DNA of 30,250 nucleotides from an uncultured Eubacteriales bacterium (GTDB lineage: Bacteria; Bacillota; Clostridia; Oscillospirales; Butyricicoccaceae). This document shows positions 1 through 9,762 of this stretch, in pieces; position 1 is the first letter of the stretch; the number at the start of each line of letters is the position of its first letter. The position numbers were made by a program, and so were the translations under genes. The notes beneath the pieces are model-generated. The model saw only the letters and a program-made list of their open reading frames with translations, was not told the DNA's origin and searched no databases. The stretch is taken from positions 1 to 30,250 of the forward strand of contig CAKUPI010000001.1 in the NCBI GenBank assembly GCA_934675045.1, written 5' to 3'.

Positions 1-1090
1 CGACCACGGCCCTCAGTTTATGGCCAGGAGCTCGGGCACGGTCAACGCGACCGAGCTGGCCGCCGCTCTCATCAACCAAAAGGCCGACCTGGTCTCGGGC
101 ATCCTGCACGCGCAGGAGCTCATCGAAGGCTCGCTGACCCTGCTCATTTTAACGTCCGAGGGCGAAATCATCGCCGCGCGCGACCGCGTCGGCCGGCTGC
201 CCGTGCTCATCGGGCAGAGCGACAAGGGCTGCTGCGTCTCCTTTGAGTCCTTCGCTTACCACAAGCTGGGCTATCAGGACGCCTACGAGCTGGGCCCGCA
301 GGAGATTGTCCGCATCACGACCGACGGCTTTGAGACGCTGTCTCCCGCCGGCAGCGAAATGAAAATCTGCGCCTTTCTGTGGACCTATTACGGCTACCCC
401 AACTCCAATTACGAGGGAGTCAACGTCGAGCTCATGCGCTACCGCAACGGCGAGCGCATGGCCGAAAGCGAACGCCTGCGCGGCACGCTGCCCGACGTCG
501 ACTATGTGGCGGGCGTGCCCGATTCCGGCATTCCCCACGCCATCGGCTATGCCACCGCCAGCGGCAAGGCCTTTGCCCGCCCCTTTGTCAAATACACCCC
601 CACCTGGCCGCGCTCCTTTACCCCCGAAAATCAGGAGGTCCGCAATCAGGTGGCCAAAATGAAGCAAATCCCCGTCCCCGAGCTGATTCAGGACAAAAAG
701 CTGCTCTTTGTCGACGATTCCATCGTGCGCGGCACCCAGCTGCGCGAGACCGTCGAGTTTTTGTACGAGTCGGGCGCGAAAGAAGTCCACATGCGCTCGG
801 CCTGCCCGCCCCTGATGTACCGCTGCCCCTACCTCAACTTTTCGCGCGGCACCTCGGACATGGAGCTTCTGGCCCGCCGCACCGTGCAGGAGCTTGAGGG
901 CGACGAGGGGCAAAAGCACCTTGCGGAGTACGCCGACGCCACCACCGGGCGCGGGCAGTGCATGCTGTCGGCCATCTGCAAAAAGATGGGCTTTGATTCG
1001 CTGGGCTACCAGTCGCTTGACGGCCTGCTCGAGGCCATCGGCCTGCCCCGCGAAAAGGTCTGCACCTACTGCTGGAGCGGCCGCGAATAA
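1..1090 (+). CDS. purF: Amidophosphoribosyltransferase PurF, 5'-truncated by window
   Basis: Catalyses the committed step of de novo purine synthesis, transferring glutamine amide nitrogen to PRPP to give 5-phosphoribosylamine. The frame is open from the first base of the window, so the ATG at 20 is internal and the N-terminal Cys-nucleophile glutaminase part lies outside. Visible are the end of the glutaminase domain (ARDRVGRLPVLIG), the GVPDSG segment and the PRPP-binding loop LLFVDDSIVRGTQ near nt 700-740. Cysteines in KICAF, YRCPY and the terminal CTYC match the spacing of the [4Fe-4S] ligands of Bacillus-type PurF. The FLWTYYGYPNSNYEG segment differs from the YFARPDS form of the classical enzyme, so this looks like a divergent clostridial variant. 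First visible gene of a purF-M-N-H-D-L operon. Confidence 0.95.
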   Translation, partial: DHGPQFMARSSGTVNATELAAALINQKADLVSGILHAQELIEGSLTLLILTSEGEIIAARDRVGRLPVLIGQSDKGCCVSFESFAYHKLGYQDAYELGPQEIVRITTDGFETLSPAGSEMKICAFLWTYYGYPNSNYEGVNVELMRYRNGERMAESERLRGTLPDVDYVAGVPDSGIPHAIGYATASGKAFARPFVKYTPTWPRSFTPENQEVRNQVAKMKQIPVPELIQDKKLLFVDDSIVRGTQLRETVEFLYESGAKEVHMRSACPPLMYRCPYLNFSRGTSDMELLARRTVQELEGDEGQKHLAEYADATTGRGQCMLSAICKKMGFDSLGYQSLDGLLEAIGLPREKVCTYCWSGRE

Positions 1091-1122
1091 GGCGCGGCCC
1101 GCCCCAAACACAACCGTTTTTC

Positions 1123-1159
1123 CAGGGAACTGCCGCCCGCCTGCCGGGCCGGTTCCCTG
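1123..1159 (+). promoter_or_regulatory. Stem-loop in the purF-purM spacer
   Basis: An 8-bp perfect outer stem (CAGGGAAC at 1123-1130 with GTTCCCTG at 1152-1159) encloses a second GC-rich stem (GCCCG/CGGGC). Only three T residues follow, so it is a weak terminator at best. It could be a processing or stabilising hairpin that lowers or separates expression of purM and downstream genes. This 121-nt spacer is by far the longest gap in the pur operon. No separate purM promoter is obvious. Confidence 0.4.
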
Positions 1160-1211
1160 TTTCCCGTCCTTTGCCCCATGGAAAAAAACAGTCTGAAAGG
1201 AGGCTCAGCGA

Positions 1212-2255
1212 ATGAGCCATCAGGACAGCCATTCGGAGAGCTATAAAAAAGCCGGCGTCGACGTGACAGCCGGGTACAACACCGTCAGCCGCATTCGGCC
1301 CATGGTCGAAAGCACCTATATCCCCGGGGTCTTGGGCACCATCGGCGGCTTCGGCGGCATGTTTGCCCCCGACCTTTCGGGGATGGAAAAGCCGGTTCTG
1401 GTTTCGGGCGCCGACGGCGTCGGCACCAAACTCAAGCTGGCTTTCGTGCTGGGCAAGCACGACACGGTCGGCATCGACTGCGTCGCCATGTGCGTCAACG
1501 ACATCGCCTGCGGCGGCGCCAAGCCCCTCTTTTTCCTCGACTATCTGGCCGTCGGCAAGCTCAACCCCGAGGTTGCGGCCGACATTGTCTCGGGCGTGGC
1601 CGAGGGCTGCCGCCAGGCCGGCTGCGCCCTTGTCGGCGGTGAAACGGCCGAAATGCCCGGCTTTTACCCCGAAGGGGAGTACGACCTCGCCGGCTTTGCC
1701 GTCGGCATTGCCGACGAGAAAAAGCTGATCGACGGCTCGCGCCTCGTGCCGGGTGACGCGCTCATCGGCGTCGCCTCGTCGGGCGTTCACTCCAACGGCT
1801 TCTCGCTGGTCCGCAGCGTTTTCGGCACCGAAAAGGAGACGCTTGAGACCTACATGCCCGAGCTGGGCAAAACGCTCGGCGAGGCCCTTTTGACCCCGAC
1901 CCGCATTTACGTCAAGGCGCTTCAGGCCCTCTGCGCCGCCGTCGACGTGCGCGCCGTCAGCCACATCACGGGCGGCGGCTTTTACGAGAACATTCCCCGC
2001 ATGCTGCGCGACGGCGTGCGCGCCGAGGTCAGAAAAGACGCGCTGCCCGTGCCCCCCATCTTCCGGCTCATCGCCGAAAAGGGCGGCATTCCCGAGCGCG
2101 ACATGTACAACACCTATAATATGGGCGTCGGTTTGGTCGTCGCCGTCCCGGCCGGGCAGGCCGAAGAGGCGGTGCGCGTTCTGACGGAGGCCGGCGAGAC
2201 GGCGGCCGTCCTCGGCAAGTGCGTCGAGGGCGAAAAAGGCGTCACGATATGCTGA
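1212..2255 (+). CDS. purM: Phosphoribosylformylglycinamidine cyclo-ligase (AIR synthetase) PurM
   Basis: Closes the imidazole ring: ATP-dependent conversion of formylglycinamidine ribonucleotide (FGAM) to AIR in the cytosol. The 347-residue length is normal for PurM. The N-terminal YKKAGVDVTAGYNTVSRI, the GADGVGTKLKLAF segment and the C-terminal HITGGGFYENIPRML signature are all present, placing it in the PurM/PurL ATP-binding superfamily. The start at 1212 is set by an AAAGGAGG ribosome binding site about 8 nt upstream. The stop overlaps the purN start by 7 nt, indicating translational coupling. Confidence 0.97.
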   Translation: MSHQDSHSESYKKAGVDVTAGYNTVSRIRPMVESTYIPGVLGTIGGFGGMFAPDLSGMEKPVLVSGADGVGTKLKLAFVLGKHDTVGIDCVAMCVNDIACGGAKPLFFLDYLAVGKLNPEVAADIVSGVAEGCRQAGCALVGGETAEMPGFYPEGEYDLAGFAVGIADEKKLIDGSRLVPGDALIGVASSGVHSNGFSLVRSVFGTEKETLETYMPELGKTLGEALLTPTRIYVKALQALCAAVDVRAVSHITGGGFYENIPRMLRDGVRAEVRKDALPVPPIFRLIAEKGGIPERDMYNTYNMGVGLVVAVPAGQAEEAVRVLTEAGETAAVLGKCVEGEKGVTIC

Positions 2256-2872
2256 ACATCGTCGTATTGGTGTCGGGCGGCGGCACCAACCTGCAGGCCC
2301 TGATCGACGCGCAGCGGCGCGGCGAGCTGGAAGGCGGGCGCATCTGCGCCGTCATCTCCTCGCGCGAAAACGCCTATGCGCTCGAACGCGCCCGGCAGGC
2401 CGGCATTCCCGCCTTTACCCTTGCGCGCCGCCAGTTCGATTCCTCCGCCGCCTACTGCCAGGCGCTTGACGCGCTGCTCGAGCCGCTCAACCCGTCCCTT
2501 TTGGTGCACGCCGGCTTTCTGTGCATTCTGGACGAGGTGTTCTGCCAAAAGTACCACAACCGCATGCTCAACGTCCACCCCTCTCTCATCCCCGCCTTCT
2601 GCGGCAAGGGAATGTACGGCCTCAAGGTTCACGAGGCCGCCCTGCGCTACGGCGTCAAGGTGACGGGGGCAACGGTGCACTTTGTCACCGCCGAGCCCGA
2701 CGGCGGCCCTGTCGTTTTGCAGAAGGCGGTCAACGTCCTGCCGGACGACACCCCCGAAAGGCTGCAAAAGCGCGTCATGGAGCAGTGCGAGCACGCGCTG
2801 CTGCCCCGCGCCGTCGCTCTTTTCTGTCAAAACCGCCTGTCGGTCGACGGGCGCAAAGTAACCATTCTTTAG
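2249..2872 (+). CDS. purN: Phosphoribosylglycinamide formyltransferase PurN
   Basis: Formyl-tetrahydrofolate-dependent formylation of GAR to FGAR, the third step of the pathway. The 207-residue protein begins NIVVLVSGGGTNLQ and contains NVHPSLIPAF, with the Asn and His of the formyl-transfer site. EPDGGPVV supplies the conserved catalytic Asp. The ATG at 2249 was chosen over the in-frame ATG at 2219 because the family starts directly at the Rossmann-like strand and the upstream extension lies wholly inside purM. It overlaps the purM stop by 7 nt. GAR formylation here therefore uses formyl-THF rather than PurT-type formate chemistry. Confidence 0.95.
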   Translation: MLNIVVLVSGGGTNLQALIDAQRRGELEGGRICAVISSRENAYALERARQAGIPAFTLARRQFDSSAAYCQALDALLEPLNPSLLVHAGFLCILDEVFCQKYHNRMLNVHPSLIPAFCGKGMYGLKVHEAALRYGVKVTGATVHFVTAEPDGGPVVLQKAVNVLPDDTPERLQKRVMEQCEHALLPRAVALFCQNRLSVDGRKVTIL

Positions 2873-2884
2873 GAGGTCAAGCCT

Positions 2885-4426
2885 ATGCAAAAGCCCCGCG
2901 CTTTACTGAGCGTTTCCGACAAGACGGGCATTGTGGACTTTGCCCGCGGCCTGTACGAGCTGGGCTATGAAATTCTGTCGACCGGCGGCACGGCCCGCGC
3001 CCTGACCGCCGCCTCCGTCCCCTGCACCGAGGTTTCCGACGTCACCGGCTTTCCCGAATGTCTCGACGGCCGCGTCAAGACGCTGCACCCCGTTGTGCAC
3101 GCCGGCATTCTCGCCATGCGCGACAAGCGCGAGCACATGCAGCAGCTGCACGATTTGGGCATTGTGCCCATCGACGTCGTCGCCATCAACCTCTACCCCT
3201 TTAAAGAGACCATCTTAAAGCCCGACGTCACGCTCGAGGACGCCATCGAAAACATCGACATCGGCGGCCCGACCATGCTGCGCGCCGCCGCCAAGAACTG
3301 GCAGGACGTCTGCGTCGTCGTCGACCCTTCGGACTACGACACCATTTTAAACGCCCTGCGCGCCGGCACCATCACCCGCCAGCAGAAGTTCCTTCTGTCG
3401 CAGAAGGTCTTTGAGCACACCGCCCACTACGACGCGCTGATCGCCCGTTATCTGGCCCGCGAGGCCGGCGTGCAGTACCCGCCCACGCTGACCGTCACCT
3501 TTGAAAAGGCGCAGGACCTGCGCTACGGCGAAAACCCGCACCAGAGCGCCGCCTTCTACCGCGAGGAGGGCCGCGGCTTTGACGGCACGGTGGCCGGCGT
3601 GCGCCAGCTGCACGGCAAGGAGCTTTCCTACAACAACATCGGCGACCTCGACGGCGCCCTCAACGTCATCAAGGAGTTCCCCGACACCCCCTGCGCCGTC
3701 GCCGTCAAGCACGCCAACCCATGCGGCGTCGGCACCGGCGAAACGCTGCTCGAGGCCTACCGGCGCGCCTATGCCAGCGACCCCGTCTCCATTTTCGGCG
3801 GCATTGTCGCGTTAAACCGCACCGTCGACCGCGAAACGGCCGAGGAGCTTTCCAAAACCTTCCTTGAAATCATTGTGGCCCCCGCCTTCACCCGCGACGC
3901 GCTCGGGATTCTCGAACGCAAAAAGAACATCCGCCTGCTCGAGCTGCCCCACATCAACACGCCCAACGGCGCGTGGCGCGACATGAAAAAGGTCGCCGGC
4001 GGCCTGCTGGTGCAGGAGCTGGACACGGCGCTGCTGGGCGGCGAGCTGAAAACGGTGACCCGCCGCGCCCCGACCGAGGACGAGATGAAGCAGCTTTTGT
4101 TTGCGTGGCGCGTTGTCAAGCACGTCAAGTCCAACGCCATTGTTCTGGCCAAGGACGAGTGCACCGTCGGCGTCGGCCCCGGGCAGACCAACCGCGTCAC
4201 GGCGCTTGAGCTGGCCATCCGCTACGGCGGCGGCAAAACGCGCGGCAGCGTCATGGCCTCCGACGCCTTCTTCCCCTTTGACGACTGCGTCAAGGCGGCG
4301 CACGAGGCCGGAATCACCGCCATTATTCAGCCGGGCGGCTCGGTCCGCGACGAGGACTCCATCCGCGCCTGCGACGAGTACGGCATTGCCATGGTCTTTA
4401 CCGGCATGCGCCACTTCCGCCACTGA
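2885..4426 (+). CDS. purH: Bifunctional AICAR transformylase/IMP cyclohydrolase PurH
   Basis: Carries out the last two steps to IMP: formylation of AICAR with formyl-THF, then ring closure. The 513-residue length is standard. The N-terminal MGS-like cyclohydrolase domain is seen as [14 protein letters not shown] and [10 protein letters not shown], followed by [16 protein letters not shown]. The transformylase domain holds the Lys-His pair in [11 protein letters not shown] near residue 275. The C-terminus [16 protein letters not shown] and GMRHFRH are conserved. An AGGAGG site precedes the ATG by 7 nt. Twelve nt separate purN from it and twelve nt separate it from purD. Confidence 0.97.
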   Translation: MQKPRALLSVSDKTGIVDFARGLYELGYEILSTGGTARALTAASVPCTEVSDVTGFPECLDGRVKTLHPVVHAGILAMRDKREHMQQLHDLGIVPIDVVAINLYPFKETILKPDVTLEDAIENIDIGGPTMLRAAAKNWQDVCVVVDPSDYDTILNALRAGTITRQQKFLLSQKVFEHTAHYDALIARYLAREAGVQYPPTLTVTFEKAQDLRYGENPHQSAAFYREEGRGFDGTVAGVRQLHGKELSYNNIGDLDGALNVIKEFPDTPCAVAVKHANPCGVGTGETLLEAYRRAYASDPVSIFGGIVALNRTVDRETAEELSKTFLEIIVAPAFTRDALGILERKKNIRLLELPHINTPNGAWRDMKKVAGGLLVQELDTALLGGELKTVTRRAPTEDEMKQLLFAWRVVKHVKSNAIVLAKDECTVGVGPGQTNRVTALELAIRYGGGKTRGSVMASDAFFPFDDCVKAAHEAGITAIIQPGGSVRDEDSIRACDEYGIAMVFTGMRHFRH

Positions 4427-4438
4427 GGAGGCCGCGCC

Positions 4439-5779
<1,341 letters not shown>

Positions 5780-5808
5780 GGCGCTGCCTGCGGCAAAGGA
5801 GGACAATT

Positions 5809-8800
5809 ATGGCGAAAAACAAGGTTTATCGCTGCTATACCGAAAAAATGCCCGGCTTCGACGTCGCGGCGCGCGCACTGCTCGAGCAGCTCCGCGGCGA
5901 GGAGGGGATTTCGGCGCTGAAGGACGTGCGTATTCTGTGCCGTTACGACGTCGAGGGCATCGACGACGAAACATACGAGCTTGCCAAGGCCGGCGTCTTT
6001 TCCGAGCCGGCGGCCGACTATGTCTACGACGAGAGCATCGAGATTCCCGGCGGCACTTACGCCCTCATCGTCGAGGCGCTGCCCGGCCAGTTTGACATGC
6101 GCGCCGATTCCTGCTCGCAGTGCATCGCGCTGATGACGCAGGGGACGCGGCCGCTGGTGCGCGCCGCCACCGTCTACCTTCTTCAGGGGTCGCTGCAAAG
6201 CGCCGACCTCGAGACCGTCAAAAAGGCCCTCATCAACCCCGTCGAGGCCCGCGAGGCGTCGGCGGAAAAGCCCAAGACCCTGCAAACCGACTACCCCGCT
6301 CCCCCCGACGTCGAAGTCCTGACCGGCCTGACGCGGGAAAACGCCGACCTTGCGGCCATTCTCAAGACCTACGGGCTGGCCATGGACCTTGACGACCTGC
6401 GCTTTTTGCAGCGGTATTTTGCCGACGAAGACCGCGACCCGACGCTGACCGAGCTGCGCATGATCGACACCTACTGGTCGGATCACTGCCGCCACACCAC
6501 CTTTTCCACCCACCTGACCGAAACCGCCATCGAGGACGGCGCCGTGCAGGCCACCTACGAGGAATACCTTGCGGCGCGGCGCGAGCTGTACGGCGAAAAG
6601 GCCGAGACACGCCCCGTCACCCTGATGGACATCGCCACCTGCGGCGCCAAGATTCTCAAAAAGCGCGGCCTGCTCAAGGATCTCGACGAGAGCGAGGAGA
6701 TCAACGCCTGCTCGGTGCGCATCACGGCCGACGTCGACGGAAAGCCCGAGCCGTGGCTGCTGATGTTCAAAAACGAGACCCACAACCACCCGACCGAAAT
6801 CGAGCCCTTCGGCGGCGCGGCCACCTGTCTGGGCGGCGCCATCCGCGACCCGCTCTCCGGCCGTGCCTACGTCTATCAGGCCATGCGCGTCACCGGCGCG
6901 GGCGACCCGCGCACGCCGCTGGACGAGACGCTGCCCGGCAAGCTGCCCCAGCGCACCATCTGCCGCAAGGCGGCGGCCGGATACAGCTCCTACGGCAACC
7001 AGATCGGCCTTGCCACCGGCCTTGTGTCCGAGGTCTACGACCCCGGCTTTGTCGCCAAGCGTCTGGAAACGGGCGCCGTTGTCGGCGCGGCCCCGGCCGG
7101 AAACGTCGTGCGCAAGCAGCCCCAGCCCGGCGACGTCATCATTCTGCTGGGCGGCCGCACCGGCCGCGACGGCTGCGGCGGCGCCACCGGTTCGAGCAAG
7201 AGCCACAGCACCGACAGCCTGACCGAATGCGGCGCCGAGGTGCAGAAGGGCAACGCCCCCGAGGAGCGCAAAATCCAGCGCCTGTTCCGCAACCCCGACG
7301 CCACCCGTCTCATCAAGCGCTGCAACGACTTTGGCGCGGGCGGCGTTTCGGTCGCCGTTGGCGAGCTGGCCGACGGCCTTGACATCGACCTTGACCGCGT
7401 GCCCAAAAAATACGACGGCCTGGACGGCACCGAGCTGGCCATCTCCGAATCGCAGGAGCGCATGGCCGTTGTGCTCGCCCCCGACGACGTGGCCGCCTTC
7501 CGCGAGCTGGCCAGCCAGGAAAACCTGGAAACCAGCACCATCGCCGTCGTCACCGAGGAGCCCCGCCTGCGCATGACGTGGCGCGGGCAGCTCGTCTGCG
7601 ACATTTCGCGCGAGTTCCTCAATTCCAACGGCGCCAAAAAGCAGGCCGGCGTGCGCGTGCCCGCCGCGCCCTGCCCCGACATGACGGCCGGCGATCCCGC
7701 CCTTTCGGGCCGCGAGCGGGCCCTTTCGGTGCTGTCCGACCTCAACGTCTGCATCCAGAAGGGTCTGGGAACCCGGTTTGACGGCTCGATCGGCGCCTCC
7801 TCGGTGCTCATGCCCTTCGGCGGCCGCAATCAGCTGACCCCGACGCAGGTCATGGCGGCCAAGCTGCCCGTGCTGGGCGGCGAAACGACCACCGCCTCGG
7901 TCATGGCGTGGGGCTTTGACCCGCGCATGATGAAAAAGAGCCCCTACTTCGGCGCGCAGGCCTCGGTGGTTTCCTCCATCGCCCGTCTGGTGTCGGCCGG
8001 CGCCGACCCCGATCGCGTGTGGCTCAGCCTTCAGGAGTTCTTTGAAAAACCTGACCGCAGCCGCCCCGAGCGGCTGGGCAAGCCCTTTGCCGCCCTGCTC
8101 GGCGCGTTTGACGCGCAGCTGCGGCTGGGCGCCGGCGCCATCGGCGGCAAGGACTCGATGAGCGGCACTTTTAACGACATCGACGTGCCGCCCACCCTCA
8201 TCTCCTTTGCCGTCACCTCCATGCCGGCCGGAGAGGTGCTGTCCCCCGAGTTCAAGGGCGCCGGGCACCCCGTTTACCTCTTTGCCGCCCCGCACAAAAA
8301 CGGCGCCCCCGATTTGGAGGCCACCCGCGCCATGTGGAAGCGCTTTTACGCGCTGTGCGCGCAGGGCAAGGTGCTGTCGGCCTGGGCCGTTTCGGCCGGC
8401 GGCGCGCTCGAGGGCGTGTGCAAAATGGCCGTCGGCAACGACGTCGGCTTTGCGCTCGACCCCGCCTTTGACGAAAACCGCCTGTACGACGTGCGCTACG
8501 GCAGCCTGATCGCCGAGCTGACCGGGGACTGCGCCGAGGGCGAGCGCATGGGCCTGACCGGCGGCGACGCCGTCGTTCTTCCCAGCGGCGCTCTGACGCT
8601 GAGCGAGGTCAAAGAGGCGCTGACCGCTCCGCTTGAAAGCACCTATCCCACCCGGGTGCGCGGCGCCGAGGGCAGCCTTGCCGCCCCCCTGTGGGAGACC
8701 CGCCTGCCCGCCCGTCCCATGACGCGCACGGCAAAGCCGCTGGCCATCATCCCCGCCTTCCCCGGCACCAACTGCGAGTACGACACCAAGCGCGCCGTCG

Positions 8801-9531
8801 AACGCGCCGGCGGCGAGGGCCGCATTGTGCTCATCCGCAACCTGACGCCCGACCTGCTCAAGCAGAGCGCCCGCGAGCTGGTCTGCGCCATTTCGCAGGC
8901 GCAGATGCTCATCATCCCCGGCGGCTTTTCGGGCGGCGACGAGCCCGACGGCTCGGGCAAGTTCATTCAGGCGCTGCTGCGCTCGCCCGTGCTGACCGAC
9001 GCCGTCCACGACCTGCTGCACCGCCGCGACGGTCTGGCCCTCGGCATCTGCAACGGCTTCCAGGCCCTCATCAAGCTGGGCCTGCTGCCCTTCGGCGAGG
9101 TCCGCGCGCTCGACGATTCCTGCCCGACCCTGACCTTCAACACCATCGGCCGCCACCAGAGCCTGTACGCCTACACCCGCGTCGCCTCGGTCAAGTCGCC
9201 GTGGCTGTCGCTGTGCAAACCGGGCGAGGTGCACCGCATCGTATTCTCGCACGGCGAGGGCCGCTTCATGGCGCGTGACGAAATGCTCAAAACGCTCATC
9301 GACAACGGCCAGATCGCCCTGCAATACTGCGATGAAAACGGCCTTCCCTCGATGGACATCGACGTCAACATCAACGGCTCCTGCCTTGCGGTCGAGGGCA
9401 TCACCAGCCCCGACGGCCGCGTGCTCGGCAAGATGGGCCACAGCGAGCGCGTCGGCGACTGCGTCGCCAAAAACATTCCCGGCAGCAAATACCAGCCCCT
9501 CTTCGAAGGCGGCGTCCAGTACTTCAAATAA
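5809..9531 (+). CDS. purL: One-chain phosphoribosylformylglycinamidine synthase PurL
   Basis: Glutamine-dependent conversion of FGAR to FGAM. At 1240 residues it is the large single-chain type found in Clostridia, so separate purS and purQ genes are not needed. The synthetase half contains YWSDHCRHTTF, LMFKNETHNHPTEIEPFGGA and GAGAIGGKDSMSGTF. The C-terminal glutaminase contains IPAFPGTNCEYD, GGFSGGDEPDGSG, LGICNGFQ (Cys nucleophile) and SHGEGRF (catalytic His region). The ATG at 5809 is chosen because AAAGGAGG lies about 8 nt upstream. An in-frame ATG at 5770 overlaps purD and adds an unconserved basic extension. Last gene of the operon, with the terminator 8 nt downstream. Confidence 0.97.
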   Translation: MAKNKVYRCYTEKMPGFDVAARALLEQLRGEEGISALKDVRILCRYDVEGIDDETYELAKAGVFSEPAADYVYDESIEIPGGTYALIVEALPGQFDMRADSCSQCIALMTQGTRPLVRAATVYLLQGSLQSADLETVKKALINPVEAREASAEKPKTLQTDYPAPPDVEVLTGLTRENADLAAILKTYGLAMDLDDLRFLQRYFADEDRDPTLTELRMIDTYWSDHCRHTTFSTHLTETAIEDGAVQATYEEYLAARRELYGEKAETRPVTLMDIATCGAKILKKRGLLKDLDESEEINACSVRITADVDGKPEPWLLMFKNETHNHPTEIEPFGGAATCLGGAIRDPLSGRAYVYQAMRVTGAGDPRTPLDETLPGKLPQRTICRKAAAGYSSYGNQIGLATGLVSEVYDPGFVAKRLETGAVVGAAPAGNVVRKQPQPGDVIILLGGRTGRDGCGGATGSSKSHSTDSLTECGAEVQKGNAPEERKIQRLFRNPDATRLIKRCNDFGAGGVSVAVGELADGLDIDLDRVPKKYDGLDGTELAISESQERMAVVLAPDDVAAFRELASQENLETSTIAVVTEEPRLRMTWRGQLVCDISREFLNSNGAKKQAGVRVPAAPCPDMTAGDPALSGRERALSVLSDLNVCIQKGLGTRFDGSIGASSVLMPFGGRNQLTPTQVMAAKLPVLGGETTTASVMAWGFDPRMMKKSPYFGAQASVVSSIARLVSAGADPDRVWLSLQEFFEKPDRSRPERLGKPFAALLGAFDAQLRLGAGAIGGKDSMSGTFNDIDVPPTLISFAVTSMPAGEVLSPEFKGAGHPVYLFAAPHKNGAPDLEATRAMWKRFYALCAQGKVLSAWAVSAGGALEGVCKMAVGNDVGFALDPAFDENRLYDVRYGSLIAELTGDCAEGERMGLTGGDAVVLPSGALTLSEVKEALTAPLESTYPTRVRGAEGSLAAPLWETRLPARPMTRTAKPLAIIPAFPGTNCEYDTKRAVERAGGEGRIVLIRNLTPDLLKQSARELVCAISQAQMLIIPGGFSGGDEPDGSGKFIQALLRSPVLTDAVHDLLHRRDGLALGICNGFQALIKLGLLPFGEVRALDDSCPTLTFNTIGRHQSLYAYTRVASVKSPWLSLCKPGEVHRIVFSHGEGRFMARDEMLKTLIDNGQIALQYCDENGLPSMDIDVNINGSCLAVEGITSPDGRVLGKMGHSERVGDCVAKNIPGSKYQPLFEGGVQYFK

Positions 9532-9539
9532 GCGCAAGC

Positions 9540-9575
9540 AGGCCGGAGACCTTAAAGGTCTCCGGCCTGTTTTTT
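9540..9575 (+). terminator. Intrinsic terminator of the pur operon
   Basis: A perfect 13-bp stem (AGGCCGGAGACCT, TAA loop, complementary arm ending at 9568) is followed by G and six T residues. It begins 8 nt after the purL stop and is a textbook rho-independent terminator. Confidence 0.95.
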
Positions 9576-9586
9576 CTTTGCATTTC

Positions 9587-9719
9587 CGCCCGGCAGATGG
9601 CTGCCTCCCTGTGGATGAGCCGCCGCCCGGTGGATGAGCCGCCGCCCTGCGGATGAACCGCCGCCCTGCGGATGGGCTTCCGCCCGGCAGATGGCTGCCG
9701 CCCTGCGGACGGGCTGCCC
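9587..9719. repeat. Imperfect 18-19 bp tandem repeat in convergent spacer
   Basis: About six degenerate copies of a unit of the form GGATGAGCCGCCGCCCTGC occur head to tail. They begin near 9595, 9613, 9632, 9651, 9670 and 9689, with partial copies at both ends. Copies 9613, 9632 and 9651 are nearly identical. Outer copies vary (AGATGGCTGCC..., GGATGGGCTTCC...). There are no spacers, so this is not a CRISPR. A 19-bp period is not a multiple of three and neighbouring reading frames look like chance, so it is probably noncoding. Units contain short CCGC-CCT-GCGG dyads that could fold as small hairpins. Confidence 0.8.
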
Positions 9720-9739
9720 CTTTCGGTGCGGGCAGTTCC

Positions 9740-9758
9740 GCCCCAAGGGGCCTTTTTT
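9740..9758 (+). terminator. Possible weak second terminator
   Basis: A short GCCCC-AA-GGGGC dyad is followed by C and six T residues on the plus strand, just before the stop of the convergent M20 peptidase gene. It could catch residual pur transcription. The stem is only 4-5 bp, so support is limited. No T-rich terminator for the minus-strand peptidase gene was found in this spacer. Confidence 0.35.
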
Positions 9759-9762
9759 GGGC

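Noticed and set aside
9587..9719. Tandem array considered as a CRISPR.
   Set aside because: Units are directly adjacent with no unique spacers and no cas genes are nearby.
9552..9746. A 64-codon minus-strand frame with HPQGG/HRAAA repeats.
   Set aside because: It is a translation of the tandem repeat and runs into the pur terminator. The 19-bp period does not keep frame and no ribosome binding site is evident.
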